Shown: positions 34,353-44,963 of the stretch, piece by piece
Layout: each line of letters opens with the position of its first letter
Position numbering within the stretch: the first letter of the stretch is position 1
Notes under the pieces: model-generated
The model's database searches: none
What the model was told of the DNA's origin: nothing
The model's input: the letters and a program-made list of their open reading frames with translations, nothing else
Translations under genes and position numbers: made by a program
Source of the DNA: Spiroplasma sp. TIUS-1
Lineage (GTDB): Bacteria; Bacillota_I; Bacilli_A; Mycoplasmatales; Mycoplasmataceae
Length of the DNA: 64,000 nt
Assembly: GCF_010365785.1 (NCBI RefSeq)
Contig: NZ_CP048387.1
Span: forward strand, 186,001 to 250,000
Direction: 5' to 3'

Positions 34353-34380
34353 AACAACTTTAAGAGTTGTTTTTTTATTT
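34353..34380 (+). terminator. Terminator-like hairpin
   Basis: AACAACT and AGTTGTT flank TTAAG, followed by seven T, between the broken gene and the aldo/keto reductase gene. Confidence 0.7.
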
Positions 34381-34443
34381 GATAGGTTATCCATTAATAA
34401 AGAATATAATAAAGATATGATAACAATTTATTAAGGAGATAAT

Positions 34444-35301
34444 ATGTCAGAAGCAAAAAGTTTAAAAATCAAATTACACAATGGTATAATGATGCCTCAA
34501 GTTGGTTTTGGAACTTACAGAATTCAAGACCAAGCAATTGGTGTAAAAGCTATTGCTCATGCAATTAACAGTGGATATGAACTATTAGATACTGCAGATA
34601 TTTATAGAAATCATCACATTGTAAGAGAGGGTATAAAACAATCTAATAAAAATAGGAATGAATTATTTATTACAACTAAACTATGACCAGTTAGCAAGGA
34701 TATAAAAATTTATAAAGATGATTTTGGAGTATTTTTAAAACAACTTGATACAGATTATATTGATTTATTAATAGTTCATTGACCTTTACCGTTTGGTAAG
34801 GTTGCGTATGAAGCAGCTGAACAACTTTACAAAGAAGGCAAAGTAAGGGCAATTGGGGTATCTAATTACAATAAAAAACAATTAGAAGAATTAATCTCGT
34901 CAGTAGAAATTAAACCAATGGTTAATCAAATTGAATTAAATCCAAACGCAATCAGACAAGACGTAGTTGATTTTGCTAAAGCAAATGATATTGCAATTAC
35001 TAGTTGACAAACAATGATGGAAGGAAAAGTATCTGAATTAGAGCACTTTGTAAAACTTTCTCAAAAATATAAAGTTGATTCTCCAGCTATTGCTTTGAAA
35101 TGAGCAATACAAAAAGGAATTGCAATTATTCCCAAATCAGTAACACCTTCAAGAATTGAAACAAATTTAAATGACTTAGCTCTTTTTAAATTGACAGAAG
35201 AAGAAATAGAAATGATAGATAACTTATCAACTGAAAAAGGAATGAATGTAGATTCAAATAACTATATTTCTCCAACTCCAGCAACTGAACGAGTTTTTTA
35301 A
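34444..35301 (+). CDS. Aldo/keto reductase
   Basis: This 285-residue NADPH-dependent oxidoreductase has the AKR barrel with its catalytic tetrad: Asp in LLDTADIY, Tyr in the same segment, Lys in FITTKLW and His in IVHWPLP. GVSNYNKKQLEEL and the cofactor motif IIPKSVTPSRIETN follow. It likely detoxifies aldehydes such as methylglyoxal. AAGGAGATA precedes the ATG. It is a single-gene unit. Confidence 0.92.
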
Positions 35302-35326
35302 TATTGGAGCAAACAAAATAATCATT

Positions 35327-35356
35327 AAAGATAACTATTAGTTATCTTTTTTATTT
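35327..35356 (+). terminator. Aldo/keto reductase terminator
   Basis: AAAGATAAC and GTTATCTTT pair around TATTA and are followed by T. Confidence 0.8.
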
Positions 35357-35405
35357 ATGAATCAAACTCAAAAAATTTTGAAGTTATAATATTATGAGGT
35401 AAATT

Positions 35406-36641
35406 ATGATTAAGAATTTTTTAGGATATAAATTAACGACTTTACAAACAACAGTCAATGAATTTAAAAATACAAGTAGCTACACATTATTAAAGTTAAA
35501 TGAGACTATCTTTTTTCCAACTATTGCTGGACAAGTTTGTGACTTAGGATTTGTTGTTCACAATGAACAAAAATATGCAATTTTGGATTTACAACTTGTT
35601 GATGATGAGGTCATACATAAAGTTGAATTAATCACAGATTTAGTAGTAGGTGATTCAATTGTATGTGAGTTAAATATTAAACATCGCAATTTTGTAAGTG
35701 CAAACCATACAGCAGCTCATCTATTTTATGACACAGTTATTGAAGATTTCCCTGATAGTCAAGGTCAAGGATATTTTAATAATGAACGTACAATTCGTTT
35801 AGATATGTCTATAAAACAAAAAATTGATAGTAAAGAAGTTGCTAAAATCACAAAGCGAGTAATTGATAAAATTGGTAAAAAGGCTCAAAAGATTGAACTT
35901 TTTACAACCAAACAAATAGCTCAAAATGAATGAGGTTTATCAACTGATTTCAATGAGAAATCATTGGGAGATGACGTTCGTATTGTTAGGTTTGGTGATA
36001 TCTCTACCCAACTTTGCAGTGGTACTCATATTAATAACACTAGTGAAATTGAACTATTTTGTATTTTTTCAATTGAGAAAAAAGGTAATAATATTTATCG
36101 TTTCTATGCAGCTACTACAAAAGAAAATTTAGATAAGGAAGTAAAACTTCAGCAAGCTGAACAACACGCAGAACTTGAAATTTTAATGAATAAATATAAA
36201 ACAGCTAAAATTAAAAGTTCAACTGTTACTAAGTTATTAGAAGAATGTCAGTTGAATTTAAAAGAATATAAAATTATTTTATGAAAAGAAAATCTTTCAA
36301 AATTAAAAATTACAGTAAATGATCTTTTAGTTGAGCATGACAAAAAACGTAGACAACAATTAATTAATAAGTATATTAATGTTAAATTTGAAAATAAAGA
36401 AGATATCAACTATGCATCAATTAATGATGATGAAATTTCTATAAAAGATGCACAGCAAATTGCAGATATTATCTTAAAAAATAATCCTAATAGTGTTATT
36501 GAGTTCATTAATCTTAAAGATAAAACATACTTATGTAAAAGTAACTCGATACGTTCTGCAATAGAAATTATGCAAAAAAAAGAATTTAATGTCAAAGGTG
36601 GAGGAACACCAAAAGTTGCTCAAGGTAAAATTATTAATTAA
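35406..36641 (+). CDS. AlaX-type alanyl-tRNA editing protein with C-Ala-like end
   Basis: The 411-residue protein corresponds to the editing and C-terminal parts of alanyl-tRNA synthetase with no aminoacylation domain. A beta-barrel-like start leads to the editing metal site: NHTAAHLF (HxxxH, near residue 99) and CSGTH (CxxxH, near residue 203). A helical region and a DHHA1-like end follow (GGGTPKVAQGK). Such proteins hydrolyse Ser- or Gly-tRNA-Ala in trans. AlaX with a C-Ala domain is the large type. GAGG precedes the ATG. It is not the cell's AlaRS, which must lie elsewhere. Confidence 0.8.
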
Positions 36642-36680
36642 TAGTGAAACATTAATTTTTATTTCAATTAATAAGAAGAT

Positions 36681-36733
36681 AAATACCTTAATAACTAGAA
36701 TCAGATTGTTTTTGGTTTTAAGGTATTTTTTAT
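36681..36733 (+). terminator. Terminator after the AlaX-type gene
   Basis: AATACCTTAA and TTAAGGTATT form a long stem across about 26 bases, followed by T. Confidence 0.7.
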
Positions 36734-36783
36734 GTCAAAGAACTATTTTTGATAAAATATATACACACAAAGGGGTATAGTTT

Positions 36784-39480
36784 ATGTTTTTTACTAATCA
36801 AGATACTCAACAACTATTAACTGAATTTAAATTCGCAATGCGTGAAGCCCATGAAATTAATTTGATTTATCCTTTCATCTCTAAGAGTATGTTAAACAAA
36901 TTAACAGAAGAATTTGACTACTGCTTGTCAAAAAACATTTTAATAAATATCATTACAACAACTTTTGATCATCAAGCAAAATTTAATGATTTGTATGAAT
37001 TAAAAAAACTTCAACTTAATTATCCAAATATACATATTAAAGTTGAAGATAACTTAGAAAGACATAGCCAGCGAATTCATATAAAAGCTGCTATTTTTAA
37101 AAACTACCAGGAAACTAGTGTCATAATAGGATCTTCTAATTTAACTTACAAAGGGATCATGACGGGTAGGGAGTGAAATATTAAATTAACATCTGAAACA
37201 AACTTTGAACTTGTACAACAAATGTCTACAGAGTTTGAGCGTCTTTGAGAAGAACCGTTAGTTGATTTTAAAGATGATATTGAACGAGAAAAACTATTAA
37301 AGCAACTTCAATTGAACCAAATTAATCAATATAAAAACAGTTCAGTTGATGAATTTGTTCAACCACGTCGATTTTTGTTTAAGTTTCAAAAAGAGATAAT
37401 GCAAAGTTTAGCTTATCGCCGTTTTCAAAACAAACATAAACACTTAATTACTATGGCTACAGGGACAGGTAAAACGACTGTTGCTGCGTTTGATTATAAA
37501 AAATTAACAGAACAAAATCTTAAGCCTGTTAAACTTCTATTTTTAGCCCATCAAAAAGAAATAATTGATCAAGCAATTAATACATATCGTCAGGTTTTAG
37601 AAAACAGACAATTTGGTGATGTTTTATATGACGGTAAAATTCTTAGTGAAAAACCAACTCACTTGTTTGCAACAATCCAATCTTTGGCAAATAAATTGAC
37701 AGAGTTTCAACCAAATGATTTTGATGTAATTGTATTTGATGAGGCGCATCATTTAGCTGCCAATAGTTTTGATAAAGTTTATAATTATTTTAAACCCCAA
37801 GAAATTCTTGGTTTAACAGCAACGCCTGAACGTGAAGATAATCAAGATATTAAAAAGTATTTTGATAATGAAATTGCTTATGAGTTACGCCTGTGAGATG
37901 CAATTCAACAAAAACTACTATCACCATTTGACTATTTTTGTATTGACGATTCTCAAACGAACTTATTGGGAACAAACTTAACTTCGGATCGAGAGGTATT
38001 TAAAAAAATTAATACTACGTCAAGAAACAAATTACTATTTTCAACAATTGAAAAGTATTTAGGTATTTATGCTCGACCAACTTGTTTAATTTTTTGCGCA
38101 ACAGTTGAACATGCAAAAATTGTTGCAAATTACTTACAAACCAAACACTTAAAAGCAACATATCTTACTTCTGAAAATACTTCAGATCGTAAAAGAATTT
38201 TGCATGAGTTTCAAACAGGGCGAATTAATTATTTATGTGTTGTAAATATATTTAATGAAGGAATAGATATTCCAGAAATTGATACCATTATTTTGCTTCG
38301 CCCAACAAATTCAAAAACTGTTTATCTACAACAATTGGGAAGGGGTTTACGTAAAACTGAATTGAAATCAAGATTAGAAGTTTATGATCTAATTTCAAAT
38401 ATTGATCAAAAGTATGATTTAACAATTGGACTAAGAAATTTGTTTGCTCCGAATGTGCAAAAGTTAGAACATGAAAAGCTTGAATTGCAATTGCCATATG
38501 ATTCAACTATTATTCTAGAAAAAAATACACACAAATTAATTTTAAAAAGTTTACAACGTTGATATAAAAGTAAAACTCTTTTAAAACTACAAGTTATTGA
38601 ATATTATGGATTATATAAAAAAGATACGTTAACAAAAATATTAGAAGACAATCATCTAACTTTACATGAGTTTTATAATAGTCTTGATGAATTAATGTTT
38701 AATGTTGCTTATTCAAATTCAAAGTTTAATTCAGCAAATAATCAAACTAACCGTAACAAAAATATTATTAAGCAATTTATATTTTTAAATAATTATCATA
38801 TTATTAATTACTTTTATAATCGTTTAACAGAAAAATTAAAACAAAAAGATATTAATCTTGATTATGACAATTTATTAGTTACTTGTTTTTTATATGAAAT
38901 TACAAGTATGGAAAGATTCTTAAAAATTTATCCCAACTATTTAGATATTCCAGATTTGGTTGATCATTTTATTGGAACACACAAAATGATTGTTAAAGAA
39001 TTAATTATGATATTAAGATATAAACTTGAACATGAGAACTTAATTTTTAGTTCAACTAAAGATTTATTATTAATTGATTGTGTATACACAGTTAAGCAAA
39101 TTTTAGCTGTTGTACAACGAACAAATTTCTTATGATATCGTGATAATTTAAAAATACTTACCTTTCAAGCGGGTTTTTTAACTTTTGATAATTCTAAACA
39201 AATTATTCTTGCTGATGAGGGTGGACAAGAATACGGAAAAATGACTAAATATGATCAAGCAAATAATAAATTTTATTGATCGTTACCAGAAAAAATGACA
39301 ATAAAAAATAAAATAATTAAGGATTTTAACAATCTTGAAATAACTAAATATTTATTTATTCATGATCAACAAAACTATGAGTTGAAACATTTATTTACAA
39401 AGTTATACAAACATGTAGGGGTAGGAACTTTTAGTCAAATGCTTGTTGACAAATATTTAACCGTTGAATTTGATGTTTAG
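36784..39480 (+). CDS. PLD-helicase-DUF3427 protein
   Basis: The 898-residue protein has three parts. Residues 1-165 hold a phospholipase D-like nuclease domain with HIKAAIF near residue 99 and GSSNLTYKG. Residues from about 195 form an SF2 helicase: TMATGTGKTT, DEAHH, GLTATPERED, then FNEGIDIPEID and QQLGRGLRK. The rest, to the end, matches the DUF3427-type C-terminus. Such proteins occur in mobile and defence contexts and probably cut or remodel DNA. It is a single-gene unit here, downstream of a terminator. CGT and CGA arginine codons look more frequent than in neighbours, which would fit transfer. Function is inferred from domains. Confidence 0.8.
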
Positions 39481-39575
39481 GGATGAATTATGTTTCAAAA
39501 TTAATTAACAAAAAATGTGTTAAATATTATTGCTTTTTTCTGCATTTTTGAAATAATTAATAAAAGGGTTTTTTT

Positions 39576-40304
39576 ATGTTTAAAGATAAAATTGAGGCAA
39601 AAAAATATTATTTATCGTTTATTTTAATATTATGAATAATAATAACAATTCTAGGAACAATTCTAATGACAAATGCCAATGAAAAGTTATATATTCCAGG
39701 AGATATTTATCCTAGCGACCAAGCTGCTTTACATTTAAACTTTTTTTCAATCAATAACTTATTTAAATTAAATTATGTAACTGGAGCAGCAAAAATTAAT
39801 ACAGATGGTGTAGCAATTGGTGGGATGATAACAATTATTTCTTTTTCAATATTTACTATTATTTCAAGTTGATTTTATGTTTATTATGTAAAAATAGACA
39901 TAAAAAAATCTTATTTAGTACTTAATGTTGTTCCAATTGCTATAGTAGTTATGCTTTCAATATTTATATCAAGATTAAATAATATGACTACAGCTATTGA
40001 TATAAATGGCATGCAATCATCAGTTGATTTTTTAATAGGTGATATTAATGATGTTCTAATTGTAATTTCAAATGGTAAGGAATATTACTATTGAACTAAT
40101 AGTTTGGTTGGAAATTATGTTTATACATTGGGTCATGCGTCGCCAGCCAAAATTATTATTAACATTATTGGATGTACCAATTGAGTATCATTTATTTTTA
40201 TTGCAATACGAGTTGATAGAGAAAACAAGAAAGATAAAAAAAGAAAAATGGATGAAAATTTAATTGAAATTGCAAAAAATATGCAAGATCAAAATAATCA
40301 GTAA
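39576..40304 (+). CDS. Four-helix membrane protein of unknown function
   Basis: This 242-residue protein has hydrophobic segments near residues 12-32, 85-105, 115-135 and 195-215, with a polar loop of about 55 residues after the first. The C-terminus is a basic tail. The layout resembles the membrane protein at 5992-6684 in size and topology, but I see no clear sequence match. AAAAGGG precedes the ATG. Function unknown. Confidence 0.65.
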
Positions 40305-40310
40305 AATGAA

Positions 40311-40349
40311 TAATAATAAAACCACAATTTAATATTGTGGTTTTATTAT
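40311..40349. terminator. Bidirectional terminator between convergent genes
   Basis: ATAATAAAACCACAAT pairs with ATTGTGGTTTTATTAT around a short loop. It has A on the left and T on the right, so it can work in both directions, and it serves both the 39576 gene and the TauE-family gene. Confidence 0.85.
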
Positions 40350-40365
40350 GTAAATTATTTCTATT

Positions 40366-41178
40366 CTAAAACAAGTCAATAATCATTTTTAGAACTGATA
40401 TTCAAATTAAAGATATTAATATTCATTTAATTATTATTTCATTTTTTATATATTTTTTCACAAACACAACAATTACTGAACCAATAATCACACCAATTGT
40501 CATTGGCAATATATAGTTAATCATTATTTCTGTATTTTGAAACATTGAATAATTAATTATTATATTTACTAAAGATGTACAAGCAATAATGATATGAGAA
40601 ATAGGAGCAGAACCTTTCATTGATAATCCAACTCACAACAAAAGTAGTGGCATTAGTATTGGGCCTCCACCCATACCAGTAATTGCAGTAATAAGAGATC
40701 CAAGAATTATAATGGTAATTAATTTAAACAAGTTAATTGAGCTATCTTTAGTTCTTATTGTGTATCAATTAGAACTAACAACTATATTGTTATCTTTATG
40801 TTTAAACACATACTCAGAAAGTATCAATAGAATAGTTACTATAATTAAAAATATTATTACAATGATTTGAGATATTGTTTCACTAATCAAATCTGATAAA
40901 TAATTTCCTAGTAGAACAAATGGTATTGAAAATACTAGTGAAATTCCGATTACAAGGAAACTTATTTCTTTTCTAATTAACCCAAATATAACGTTAAATA
41001 AAGACCCAACAAATACTAGAACTGTTGAAATAAATTTAATATCAGATCCTTCATTGCTTAACAACATTGTTAATAGTGGTACAAATAATACACCTCCACC
41101 AACTCCAGATATTGAACCAAGTGAAGATATTAATATTGCTCCAAAAAATAATATAGGTATTAAGATAAATAAGCTCAT
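40366..41178 (-). CDS. TauE/SafE family anion exporter
   Basis: The 270-residue membrane protein has two halves of about four helices each, with the family's Gly-rich signatures in both: SISGVGGGVLFVPLL near residue 22 and ITGMGGGPILMPLLLLW near residue 165. Members export sulfite, sulfoacetate or other organic anions. It is the last gene of the MurNAc operon, one base after a small membrane protein gene. MurQ releases D-lactate, so export of lactate is an attractive guess, but nothing in the sequence fixes the substrate. Confidence 0.8.
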
Positions 41179-41179
41179 G

Positions 41180-41377
41180 TTATCTATTTATTCTATTGAA
41201 TACCATTCAAGTGATTGTTGTAGATACAAATAGTAAAACAGAAGTAATCCAAAAGGGTAGTGCTAAATTAATAGTTATTAATCCAAAAATTATAACGCCA
41301 ATAATGAAGAACAATATTGATATTAGAAACATTATTAATACTAAATTACGTTGTCAAAGTTTTAAATCACTTAACAT
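41180..41377 (-). CDS. Small two-helix membrane protein in the MurNAc operon
   Basis: The 65-residue product has two hydrophobic segments (about residues 12-36 and 40-58) after a short basic start MLSDLKLWQRN. Its ATG shares one base with the murQ stop (TAATG), and its stop is one base before the ATG of the TauE-family gene, so translation is coupled on both sides. It could be an accessory subunit of the exporter. No family is recognised. A TGA tryptophan splits the frame. Confidence 0.6.
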
Positions 41378-42279
41378 TAATTTATTACTTTCCTTAATAC
41401 ATTGTCATTACTTTCTAATGCTTTTTTAGCTTCTTCAACTGTAATATTTTTTGATAGTACAACAATTGCTAATTTACAATCTCAGTTACATTCTTCTAAT
41501 GTAGATTTGATTTTAGCTTCATCTTTAATATTTGTTATTTCTTTTACAATACCAATTGTACGAGAAACCAATTTTTCGTTTGTAGCTTTTAAATCAACCA
41601 TTAAGTTATCATATACTTTTCCTAATTTAATCATTAGGGTAGTTGATATCATGTTTACAACCATTTTAGTTGCAGTACCTGACTTCATTCTAGTTGAACC
41701 AGTTACAACTTCAGGACCAGAAACTATTTCAATAATGTGATCTGTATATTGTCTGAATTCTGAATTAGAAGTCATACTTAATCCAATAGGAAGTGCTCCA
41801 ACTGATTTTGCATATTCCAATGCAGAAATACAATAAGGTGTTCTTCCAGAAGCTCCTATAGCAATAACTGAGTCATTTTTATTAAAGTTATAATTCTTTA
41901 GATCATCAATAACTAGTTGCTTATCATCTTCTGCTCCTTCAATAGGTAATCTTAGAGCTTTATCTCCTCCAGCCATTAGACCAAAGATTTTATCACCCAC
42001 ACCATATGTTGGTAGCATTTCAGAAGCGTCAAGTACTCCAATACGCCCTGAAGATCCAGCTCCAACATAAAATAGTCTTCCATTAGTTTTAAATGATTTT
42101 TCAAATATTAAATCTATGATAGTTGCAATTGTATTGATTTCTTTTTCAATTGCAATTGCAATTTTTTTATCTTCACTATTGATAGTTTTTAAAACTTCAA
42201 CAGTTGTTTTTAAATCTAAACCTTTTGAGTTTTGATTTCTTTTTTCAGTGTCAATATTTTTTAAGTTTATTTTATTCAT
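41377..42279 (-). CDS. murQ: N-acetylmuramic acid 6-phosphate etherase
   Basis: MurQ cleaves the D-lactyl ether of MurNAc-6-phosphate to give GlcNAc-6-phosphate and D-lactate. The 300-residue length is normal. Seen are the SIS-domain sugar site GRLFYVGAGSSGRIGVLDASE, AGGDKAL, VIAIGASGRTPY, GALPIGLSM, then the catalytic-loop region EIVSGPEVVTGSTRMKSGTATK and the C-terminal helical domain. No ribosome binding site is clear before the ATG, 17 bases after murP. It is the third gene of the operon. Confidence 0.95.
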
Positions 42280-42296
42280 GTGTATTATTCAAAAAG

Positions 42297-43997
42297 TTAT
42301 TCAACTTTTTGTCCTTTTAATTCTAATTTTTGAGTGTCAGTTAATTTATTTCATCATACAAATCATGAAACAAATATTCCAACGATTGTTAGAAATGCAA
42401 TTGTTCAACCAATTTTTTTACCAATGTTTATATCTGATTTATAAATTTCTTTTGTTTTATTTGAGCCATTAGATGCAATTTTTGAATAAGCAAACATTAC
42501 AAACATAGCTCCTAAGAAGTATGTCAATATTACTGCAGATAAATATACCATTACTCCAACTAAAACATTACCATCAACTGTAGTCATCATAATTGTTGCA
42601 ACTAATCCACCTGGACCAGTAGGAGCGTTCATACCTAATTGAACTCCACCTCATAAACTAATAGCTCCAATGTAGAATCCACCGAAGGCTGCTGTTATAC
42701 AAGAAACTACGAATGGTTTAATTCTTGGAAGTGAAACTCCATAAATCAAGGGTTCACCAATTCCTAAGAAACCAGGAATAATAGCACCTGAAATTTGTTT
42801 TCTTAATAATGAATCTTTTTCTGCCATTATGTATAAACCAATGGCTACTCCAACTTGTGAAGTTCCACCCATTGCTAAGATCGGGAACAATCCATTAACT
42901 CCAGTTTCAGCAATTAATGCAAAGTAGATTGGTAAGAATCCTTGGTGAACTCCAAATACTAGTGCAAATAAGAATATACCTGCAAGTATTGAAGCACCAA
43001 ATGGGTTTGTATATAGGTTGTTAAATAATCAAGTAATACCAGTAAACATATATCCAGCAACAGGAATAATTAAAAACAAGTTAATCATTAGCATTATGAA
43101 TATAACTATTACAGGAGTTAAGATTGTATCTAATGCTCCAGGCATAATTTTTCTAAATTGTTTTTCAACAAAGATAGTTGTACCTACAGCAATCATTGCT
43201 CCAATTAGTCCAGCATGTGGGGCACCTAATGAAGCAACACTTGGGGTAGTAGTTGATCAAGTTATGAATCCAACTGTTAACCAGTTCTTTTCAATATTAT
43301 TTATTGTTATTCCTAAGAAGTTATAAACTCCATCAGTTCCACCAATAAATAATCCTGCCATCGCAGCACCAGCGAAAGGTGTATAGACTGCAGCAATCAT
43401 TGCTCCAATACCAGGATTTCCACCTCATTCTTCTGCCATTCTTCAACCAACAGCAATTATAAATACGTTTGTTAATAAAGTTAACATTATACTTAAAACA
43501 CCGTTTCAGGCTTTTAATGTATCGTGTCCAGTAAAATCTCCGTTAACTGTTGAAGATAAGATACCTGCAATCCCAGTTAATAATCCTGCACCAATAAATG
43601 CTGGAATTAATGGGGTAAATACTTTTGATATTTTTGCTAAGAAAGTTTGTACGCCGCTTTTTCCGCGTAATTTATTTTTAGTCTCAATAGCAACTTCGGC
43701 AGCTGTTTTATTTTGAGATGCATCTAAATTTTCATTTATTGTTTCACTACTTTGAATTGACACAATTTTTGAAAATTCTAATGCAACTTTATTTACAAAA
43801 CCAGGACCAAGTACTATTTGGTATTCTTCACCTGCAACTATTAAACCTAATACTCCATCAACTTTTTTTAAATTTTCTTTTTCAAAGTTGGGTTTAGCTT
43901 TAACACGCAAACGAGTCATGCAATTTGTATAAGAAATAATGTTTTCTTCACCAATTACGTTTTTGATGTCTAATGCGACATCTCTTGCTTTTGCCAT
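42297..43997 (-). CDS. murP: PTS N-acetylmuramate-type EIIBC permease
   Basis: The 566-residue PTS permease takes up and phosphorylates MurNAc or a MurNAc-disaccharide. An N-terminal glucose/sucrose-family EIIB has the phosphorylated Cys in SYTNCMTRLRV near residue 26. A Gln/Thr-rich linker leads to EIIC, with FTPLIPAFIGAGLLTG, GAPHAGLIGAMIAVG, FGVHQGFLPIYFALI and GFLGIGEPLIYG. There is no fused EIIA, so it must use one in trans, as murP-type permeases do. AAGGAG precedes the ATG. murQ follows directly, which supports the substrate; other sugars of this PTS branch (trehalose, sucrose) are possible from sequence alone. Confidence 0.88.
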
Positions 43998-44020
43998 ATG
44001 TATTCTCCTTACAATATCAT

Positions 44021-44037
44021 TTTCATTGATAATGAAA
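44021..44037 (-). promoter_or_regulatory. Candidate RpiR-family operator
   Basis: A perfect 7-3-7 inverted repeat, TTTCATTATCAATGAAA on the minus strand, lies 23 bases before the murP start. It sits between murP and the RpiR-type regulator gene. RpiR proteins bind such palindromes. Binding here is inference. Confidence 0.45.
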
Positions 44038-44038
44038 T

Positions 44039-44060
44039 AAAGACAACAAAATGTTGTCTT
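44039..44060 (-). terminator. Hairpin between the regulator gene and murP
   Basis: AAGACAAC and GTTGTCTT pair around ATTTT. In the minus direction the stem is followed by a moderately T-rich run. It could reduce read-through from the regulator gene into murP. Confidence 0.5.
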
Positions 44061-44091
44061 ATAAAAAATAGTTCCAAAATATGAAACTAAT

Positions 44092-44868
44092 TTAGTAAAT
44101 ATTATTTTTTAATATTGAATTATATTTTTCAATATCACTTGAATATATTAATATTGTTAATTTAAATACAATATAAAACATTGAAGTTCTGGACTTAAAA
44201 GCCATTATCTTTACAACTGAATCAGAACTATCAGTAAATAATTTAATATCACTCAAAGCAGAAAGGGTATTTTCACTTTTTCTAGTAATAGAGGTAATTG
44301 TTACATTTCTTTCTTTTGCAGCTTTTGCAATCTTAATAGTTTCTTTAGTTTCTCCAGAATAACTTAATATTATTAATAAATCATCTTTAGTTGAATTCAC
44401 TAATTTAACATACATTAAATGCGTATCAGTTGAAAAAGAAGTTTTGAAACCAAATCTTTCTAAACGAGTTTGTAATTCATAAGCTACAGAATTGTTTCCA
44501 CCAATTGCATGAATATAAATAGTATTTGCTTTTTTAATTTCTTTTATTAAATCCAAGAATATTTGATCGTCATTTAAAGATGAAGTAACTTGAATTGGTT
44601 TTATCATTATTTCTTCTTCAATTTGTTTTGGAGAAATTTTTGTATCAAATGATTGATCTTCATTTAACAAAATATATTTAAATTCTTTAAAACCATCAAA
44701 ACCATGAGCTGTAAAGAAACGTGTAATTCCTGATTTAGAAATGAAGCTTTCCTTTGCAATTTCATTAATATCTAAACTTTCATGTTTAGATAATTTATTA
44801 TAAATTGTTTGTAACAATATTTCATTTTCTTTATTTTCAATTAAAAATTGATATGCTGATTTTTTCAT
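44092..44868 (-). CDS. murR: RpiR-family transcriptional regulator of the MurNAc operon
   Basis: The 258-residue protein has an N-terminal helix-turn-helix (ISKSGITRFFTAHGFDGFKEFKY near residues 43-65) of the RpiR type. A C-terminal SIS domain follows (IYIHAIGGNNSVAYELQTRLERFG and LLIILSYSGETKETIKIAKAAKERN) that would sense a sugar phosphate, most likely MurNAc-6-phosphate. It lies upstream of murP on the same strand, with a palindrome and a hairpin between. The start is at the ATG after TAGGTACCTA. TATAAT is seen 17 bases upstream. Confidence 0.88.
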   Translation of the reverse strand: MKKSAYQFLIENKENEILLQTIYNKLSKHESLDINEIAKESFISKSGITRFFTAHGFDGFKEFKYILLNEDQSFDTKISPKQIEEEIMIKPIQVTSSLNDDQIFLDLIKEIKKANTIYIHAIGGNNSVAYELQTRLERFGFKTSFSTDTHLMYVKLVNSTKDDLLIILSYSGETKETIKIAKAAKERNVTITSITRKSENTLSALSDIKLFTDSSDSVVKIMAFKSRTSMFYIVFKLTILIYSSDIEKYNSILKNNIY

Positions 44869-44951
44869 TAGGTACCTATTTGTAAATTATATAATAGTTA
44901 ATTTTAATTTACTTGCATACATATATAAATTCTAATTTAATAAATTAAAAG

Positions 44952-44957
44952 TATAAT
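44952..44957 (+). promoter_or_regulatory. -10 box of a probable leaderless promoter
   Basis: TATAAT is followed by TTCAAT and the ATG of the 44964 gene. No ribosome binding site is present. Confidence 0.55.
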
Positions 44958-44963
44958 TTCAAT

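Noticed and set aside
42248-43326. Plus-strand open frames opposite murP and murQ
   Set aside because: They are antisense shadows of well-supported minus-strand genes, with no ribosome binding site and no sensible protein.
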